From Cyanobacteria bacterium SW_9_44_58 (lineage in GTDB: Bacteria > Cyanobacteriota > Cyanobacteriia > Cyanobacteriales > Rubidibacteraceae), in assembly GCA_003021905.1 (NCBI GenBank), contig PXPI01000017.1:1-36435 (forward strand): a stretch of DNA of 36,435 nt, given 5' to 3'. Both the position numbers and the translations under genes were made by a program. Shown here in pieces: positions 32,942-36,435 of the stretch; the stretch's first letter is position 1; each line of letters opens with the position of its first letter. The notes beneath the pieces are model-generated. The model saw only the letters and a program-made list of their open reading frames with translations, was not told where the DNA came from and did no database searches.

Positions 32942-35089
32942 ATGAAAACGCGATCGCGGCAATTTTGGCTCGGGATAGTTGCCCTTGCTTTGTTGACGAC
33001 GACTACGGTTTTAGTGATCCAAACTCGGGAGGAAGCCACGGTTAAACCGCCACCATCCCCCCCAAAAACACGAAATATTGACAGTAACCTGTCTTCGGAG
33101 ATCTTCCGTTTGGTATCGTTGCCGCCATCGGAACAAACGCCCAAGTTACCAAAAATAGCTGATCAGGGGCATCAGTTAGATCAAAATCGGGCGCGTTACT
33201 TACTTGCTACAGCCGCCTTAGATCAAAATGAACCGGAAACTGCCCTGCAGCGATTGCAGGGGCTAGAAAAACAGTATCCCCTACTCTCCGGCCCAATTTG
33301 GCTCAAACGGGCCCAAGCTTATGAATTAAAGGGAGATACTGCTCAAGCTCAACAAATTTGGCGCCAATTAACCCAAAAACATCTTAACCCAGCTATTGCG
33401 GCAGAAGCTACCTATCAGTTAGGACGCTACAACCCTCAACAGTGGGACAAACTCCTGAATCAGTTTCCCGAACATCCCCGCGCCCATGAAATTAGCCGAC
33501 AACGCATTGAGCAAAATTCCAACCCGCTGCAACCGCTAAAGATTTTGGCTCACTATACCCCAGAAGCAGAAAATATGGATGGAGTGCGCGATCGGCTAAT
33601 GAATGAGCATTCTAACAAACTGGATGCGAAAGACTGGGAAGCAATTGCAGCAGGCTACTGGGAAAATTGGGAATATGAGAAAGCCGCCAAAGCCTATGCC
33701 AATATTTCAAAAACGCCTAAAAATATCTATCGTTATGCTAGAGGCTTAGAACTGAGTAACAGTCGTGATACTGCAAAAACGATTTATGTAGAATTGCTTA
33801 ACACCTTTCCCGATGCCGAAGAAACAGGGTTGGCATTACGTCGCCTTGCTGAGATGGTATCCCCCGAAGATGCCATTTTTTTTCTAGATCAAGCAATTAA
33901 CCAGTTTCCTGCACAAGCCCCTGCTGCACTATTGCAAAAAGCTGAACTGTTTGAAAACCAAGGAAAGTCTCAGCTAGCAAAACAAGCGAGAAATACCCTT
34001 TTAGAAAACTATTCCCAATCGGAACAAGCCATTAAATATCGTTGGCAAATGGCGGAACAAGAGGCGCAAAAGGGAAAATTAACCGAAGCCATTGATTGGG
34101 CGCAAGCCATTACTACTAAAAATCAGAACCATTCCATTGCTGCGAAAGCTGGGTTTTGGGCTGGAAAATGGTTACAACAGCTAGGAGAAACAGAAGCAGC
34201 AAAGAGTAGCTTTGAAAAAACCTTGTCCAACCATCCAGAATCTTATTATGCGTGGCGTTCCGCTGTTTATCTCGGTTTACCTGTAGGAGATTTCAGCACT
34301 GTTCGCAAACGACAACCTGAAGTTGTCAAGCCAGGTTTGCGTCCCCGCTTGCCTGCCGGATCAGATTTATTACAAGAATTGTACCGATTGCAACAAGATG
34401 AAATCGCATGGGAATTATGGAATTTAGAAATTGCCCATCACTCTTCTTTATCGGTAGAAGAACAGTTTACCGATGGGGTTTTACATTTAACGCAAGGTCA
34501 TTATTTAGAGGGAATTAATCAAATTTCATCATTACAATATCGAGAGAAGCCGGAAGAAATTTCCCGTTGGCAAAGTCTCCGACAGAAACCCATGTATTGG
34601 CATCATTTATTTCCTTTTCCCTATAACAATACAATTTTAAGTTACTCTCAAAAACGAGAATTAAATCCCTTGCTTACCATTAGTTTGATTCGCCAAGAGT
34701 CTCGGTTTGAAAAAGATATTGGTTCGGTAGCTGGGGCACAAGGATTAATGCAAATTATGCCTAGTACTGCCGAATGGATTGCCAATCAAATTGACTTGCA
34801 AGACTATTCTTTATCTAATCCAGAGGATAATATCGATTTAGGAACTTGGTATTTAGATTATACTCATCAGCGCTACAATAATAATTCTATGTTGGCTATT
34901 GCCAGTTATAATGCCGGACCGGGAAATGTTAGCAAATGGATTGATCGTTATGGGATAGAAGATCCGGATGAATTTGTCGCTAAAATTCCCTTTCCCGAAA
35001 CGAAAGGATATGTGGAATCTGTTTTTGGCAACTATTGGAATTATCTACGCTTATATAATCCCGAAATACAAGCGTTAATGGAAAAATAA
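32942..35089 (+). CDS. slt: Slt70-type soluble lytic murein transglycosylase
   Basis: Cleaves peptidoglycan glycan strands to give anhydromuropeptides. The 715-residue protein has an N-terminal signal or anchor (FWLGIVALALLTTTTVLVI, residues 8-26), a long superhelical region of TPR-like pairs (residues about 60-480, e.g. AWELWNLEIAHH), and a C-terminal SLT domain with LLTISLIRQESRFEKDIGSV (catalytic Glu586), GAQGLMQIMPSTAEWIA, DNIDLGTWYL and MLAIASYNAGPGNVSKW. AAGGA precedes the ATG at 32942. It acts in the periplasm. Possibly co-transcribed with the LON-domain gene. Confidence 0.93.
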   Translation: MKTRSRQFWLGIVALALLTTTTVLVIQTREEATVKPPPSPPKTRNIDSNLSSEIFRLVSLPPSEQTPKLPKIADQGHQLDQNRARYLLATAALDQNEPETALQRLQGLEKQYPLLSGPIWLKRAQAYELKGDTAQAQQIWRQLTQKHLNPAIAAEATYQLGRYNPQQWDKLLNQFPEHPRAHEISRQRIEQNSNPLQPLKILAHYTPEAENMDGVRDRLMNEHSNKLDAKDWEAIAAGYWENWEYEKAAKAYANISKTPKNIYRYARGLELSNSRDTAKTIYVELLNTFPDAEETGLALRRLAEMVSPEDAIFFLDQAINQFPAQAPAALLQKAELFENQGKSQLAKQARNTLLENYSQSEQAIKYRWQMAEQEAQKGKLTEAIDWAQAITTKNQNHSIAAKAGFWAGKWLQQLGETEAAKSSFEKTLSNHPESYYAWRSAVYLGLPVGDFSTVRKRQPEVVKPGLRPRLPAGSDLLQELYRLQQDEIAWELWNLEIAHHSSLSVEEQFTDGVLHLTQGHYLEGINQISSLQYREKPEEISRWQSLRQKPMYWHHLFPFPYNNTILSYSQKRELNPLLTISLIRQESRFEKDIGSVAGAQGLMQIMPSTAEWIANQIDLQDYSLSNPEDNIDLGTWYLDYTHQRYNNNSMLAIASYNAGPGNVSKWIDRYGIEDPDEFVAKIPFPETKGYVESVFGNYWNYLRLYNPEIQALMEK

Positions 35090-35130
35090 TTCATTTATCG
35101 TTAAAGGTTCAGTAGAAGCTTATGGATAGG

Positions 35131-36021
35131 TTAGAAAAAATGTCCGTGAGCAATGGTTTTAACTTGTCCACCCACTTCAATTTTATTTTGATTTGCTTTT
35201 AACAATAGTAAGGAAGGACGATTAATTTCATACCCTTGTTCTACTCTTATTTGTACACTTTCTCCATTACTAGAGAAAACTTTATTTTCCACAAGATATC
35301 CTGCTAAACAGCCATTAGCACTTCCCGTCGCCGGATCTTCCGGAATTCCTAAATAATCAGCAAAAACACGAACACATAAATCATTTTCACTCGCATAGGT
35401 TTCTGGGGAAAAAACAAGGATACTCTTTGCTTCTAGGGAATTGATTAATTGATAATATGCGTCTAAATTGACTTTGATCGTTTTGAGTGTTTCTAAACTC
35501 GCAACGGGCACAATTAAAAAATAAACGCCTGTGGAAACTTCTTGAATAGGGAAGTTGGGATGAATAGCTTCCGGAGAAATGCTGAAAACAGAAGCAATGG
35601 TTTCTGCAGAAATCGTTTGGCCAAACTGCGGTTGGTTTTGTTGCATCCAAAGCACTTCTTCTCCCTGTGAGGTGTTTTCCCATTGAACTGGAATTTTTCC
35701 TGCTTTCAAGTTCAGTGTTACTTGAGATAAGTTGACTTTTTCCTGTTGAGAGATTACATACTCTCGAATAATATAAGCGGTTCCTAATGTGGGGTGACCG
35801 GCAAATGGCAACTCTTGTTTCGGTGTAAAAATTCGTACGTTATAAAAGTTTCCGCTGTCAGGAGAAGTATCAATAAATGTCGTTTCAGAAAAATTAATTT
35901 CTTTAGCAATTTCTTGCATTTGATGATCATTCATTTGCTGAGCATTGATAAAGACAGCAAGTTGATTTCCTGTGTATTGATCAACGGCAAAAACATCAAC
36001 AATATAGAAGGAATAATTCAT
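35131..36021 (-). CDS. PhzF family isomerase/epimerase-like protein
   Basis: Fold related to diaminopimelate epimerase, named after the phenazine biosynthesis isomerase. Seen: YIVDVFAVDQYTGNQLAVFI, INFSETTFI with the catalytic-type Glu, RIFTPKQELPFAGHPTLGTA, and the C-terminal DPATGSANGCLAGYLVEN. ATG at 36021 (296 residues) is chosen because it gives the usual N-terminus; a frame continues 21 codons upstream but is AT-rich and unlike the family. No other phenazine genes are present, so a general metabolic role is likely. Confidence 0.93.
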   Translation of the reverse strand: MNYSFYIVDVFAVDQYTGNQLAVFINAQQMNDHQMQEIAKEINFSETTFIDTSPDSGNFYNVRIFTPKQELPFAGHPTLGTAYIIREYVISQQEKVNLSQVTLNLKAGKIPVQWENTSQGEEVLWMQQNQPQFGQTISAETIASVFSISPEAIHPNFPIQEVSTGVYFLIVPVASLETLKTIKVNLDAYYQLINSLEAKSILVFSPETYASENDLCVRVFADYLGIPEDPATGSANGCLAGYLVENKVFSSNGESVQIRVEQGYEINRPSLLLLKANQNKIEVGGQVKTIAHGHFF

Positions 36022-36211
36022 CTTTTTTATCTTTAATTTAGATAACGTCAATTTAGTAGGTAAGCAAGTAATAATTAACAGCAACTGCTTGATTACGATT
36101 TTTAAATCATCCGTTTGAAGGAGACAAATCCCTATAAATCGGGGGAAGTTGCTATGGCAATCGTTGCTTTACTTTTAAATAATAGAGAAGAAAGACCTAG
36201 GGGAGGTTGAT

Positions 36212-36251
36212 ATGAAACGCTTAATTCCTATTATTTTAAGCGTGACTGCGT
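36212..36251 (+). CDS. 5' exon of a small lipoprotein-like gene, interrupted by an intron
   Basis: ATG at 36212 follows GGGGAGG at a good distance. It encodes MKRLIPIILSVTA and then the first base of a Cys codon before the presumed intron start at 36252; read through, the frame gives VTAC (a lipobox) and stops at 36269-36271. Basic start plus hydrophobic core fits a signal peptide. The rest of the gene lies beyond the intron, outside the window. Confidence 0.5.
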
Positions 36252-36435
36252 GTGCGATTCGTTTCCTGTGAAATTGCAGGATTTTTCATGAAATCCGAGG
36301 CATAAGCAGGAGCTTGGTTAGAACCCCTCCTAGGGAGTACAGAACCTCGATAACTTGATATCCATGTTGGTGAGAGCCTTCTAAAGGTTCAAGTCCATCT
36401 GTTTCAGGGTGTGAGACGAACAGCTATGCCCTCAG
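36252..36435 (+). mobile_element. 5' part of a probable group II intron
   Basis: Starts GTGCGATTCG, matching the GUGYG consensus of bacterial group II introns, with paired GTTTCCTGTGAAATTGCAGG and TTTTCATGAAATCCGAGG stem-loops, and GGGTGTGAGACGAACAGC, reminiscent of domain I of known introns. No reverse transcriptase is seen because the window ends inside domain I. Identification is by pattern and is not certain. Confidence 0.6.

Noticed and set aside
36154-36210. Short plus-strand frame of 18 codons (MAIVALLLNNREERPRGG) with a GGGGGAAG upstream, just before the lipoprotein-like start
   Set aside because: Too short and compositionally plain to support as a gene; could be a leader peptide, but nothing else in the sequence argues for it.
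1-36435. tRNA, rRNA and CRISPR arrays
   Set aside because: Looked for cloverleaf ends, rRNA signatures and regular direct repeats on both strands; none was convincing.

Overview
The window looks like a piece of a cyanobacterial chromosome. The HIP1 octamer GCGATCGC recurs throughout, and the gene set is cyanobacterial: a CrtR beta-carotene hydroxylase, a Tab2-type RNA-binding protein, a LabA-like NYN protein, an rsmA-ispE pair, several Uma2 nucleases and TPR proteins of the sulfotransferase-associated type. Genus cannot be fixed by eye. Everything here rests on reading the sequence and translated frames; no search was run.

Layout. 1-115: 3' end of an IS5/IS4-like transposase and a 17-bp tandem duplication. 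193-2389: a beta-propeller glycosidase-like protein and a frameshifted zinc alcohol dehydrogenase. 2470-3406: a decayed IS200/IS605 tnpB fused back-to-back to the tail of a peptidoglycan-binding protein. 3414-7329 (minus): tldD (single-base frameshift), crtR, and an overlapping alpha/beta-hydrolase plus acyltransferase pair that resembles a split plant phytyl/xanthophyll ester synthase. 7698-11330 (plus): metG, a MITE, an NYN protein and lptC. 11341-14616 (minus): rsmA-ispE-Uma2-methyltransferase-like operon. 14786-19593 (plus): a UDP-glucuronate decarboxylase interrupted by two complete inteins, then UDP-glucose dehydrogenase. 19634-21529: a GT2 glycosyltransferase and an acidic RTX protein. 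21652-25807: a damaged TPR/sulfotransferase locus. 26092-28587 (minus): rfbC-rfbD-rfbA for dTDP-L-rhamnose. 28672-31334: a scarred zone with two toxin-antitoxin modules, a Uma2 gene, a second MITE and scattered TPR-unit relics. 31350-36021: Tab2 protein, LON-domain protein, a Slt-type lytic transglycosylase and a PhzF protein. 36212-36435: a small lipoprotein-like gene interrupted by what looks like the 5' part of a group II intron.

How the genes fit together. Ugd and the decarboxylase form a UDP-glucose to UDP-glucuronate to UDP-xylose route; rfbCDA supplies dTDP-rhamnose; GT2, LptC and the TPR/sulfotransferase remnants fit envelope or exopolysaccharide assembly. The CrtR/hydrolase/acyltransferase cluster suggests carotenoid or phytol ester metabolism.

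The strongest unusual signals are: (1) two dissimilar LAGLIDADG inteins in one sugar-nucleotide enzyme, one directly before its catalytic tyrosine; (2) a family of isolated TPR-unit relics in the spaces between genes, one of which truncates a VapC toxin gene; (3) a 31-nt micro-insert that splits the HIP1 site of two relics and recurs in shortened, in-frame form inside an antitoxin gene; (4) a MITE pair 20 kb apart. Several genes carry simple indels, so either real decay or residual assembly error must be considered.
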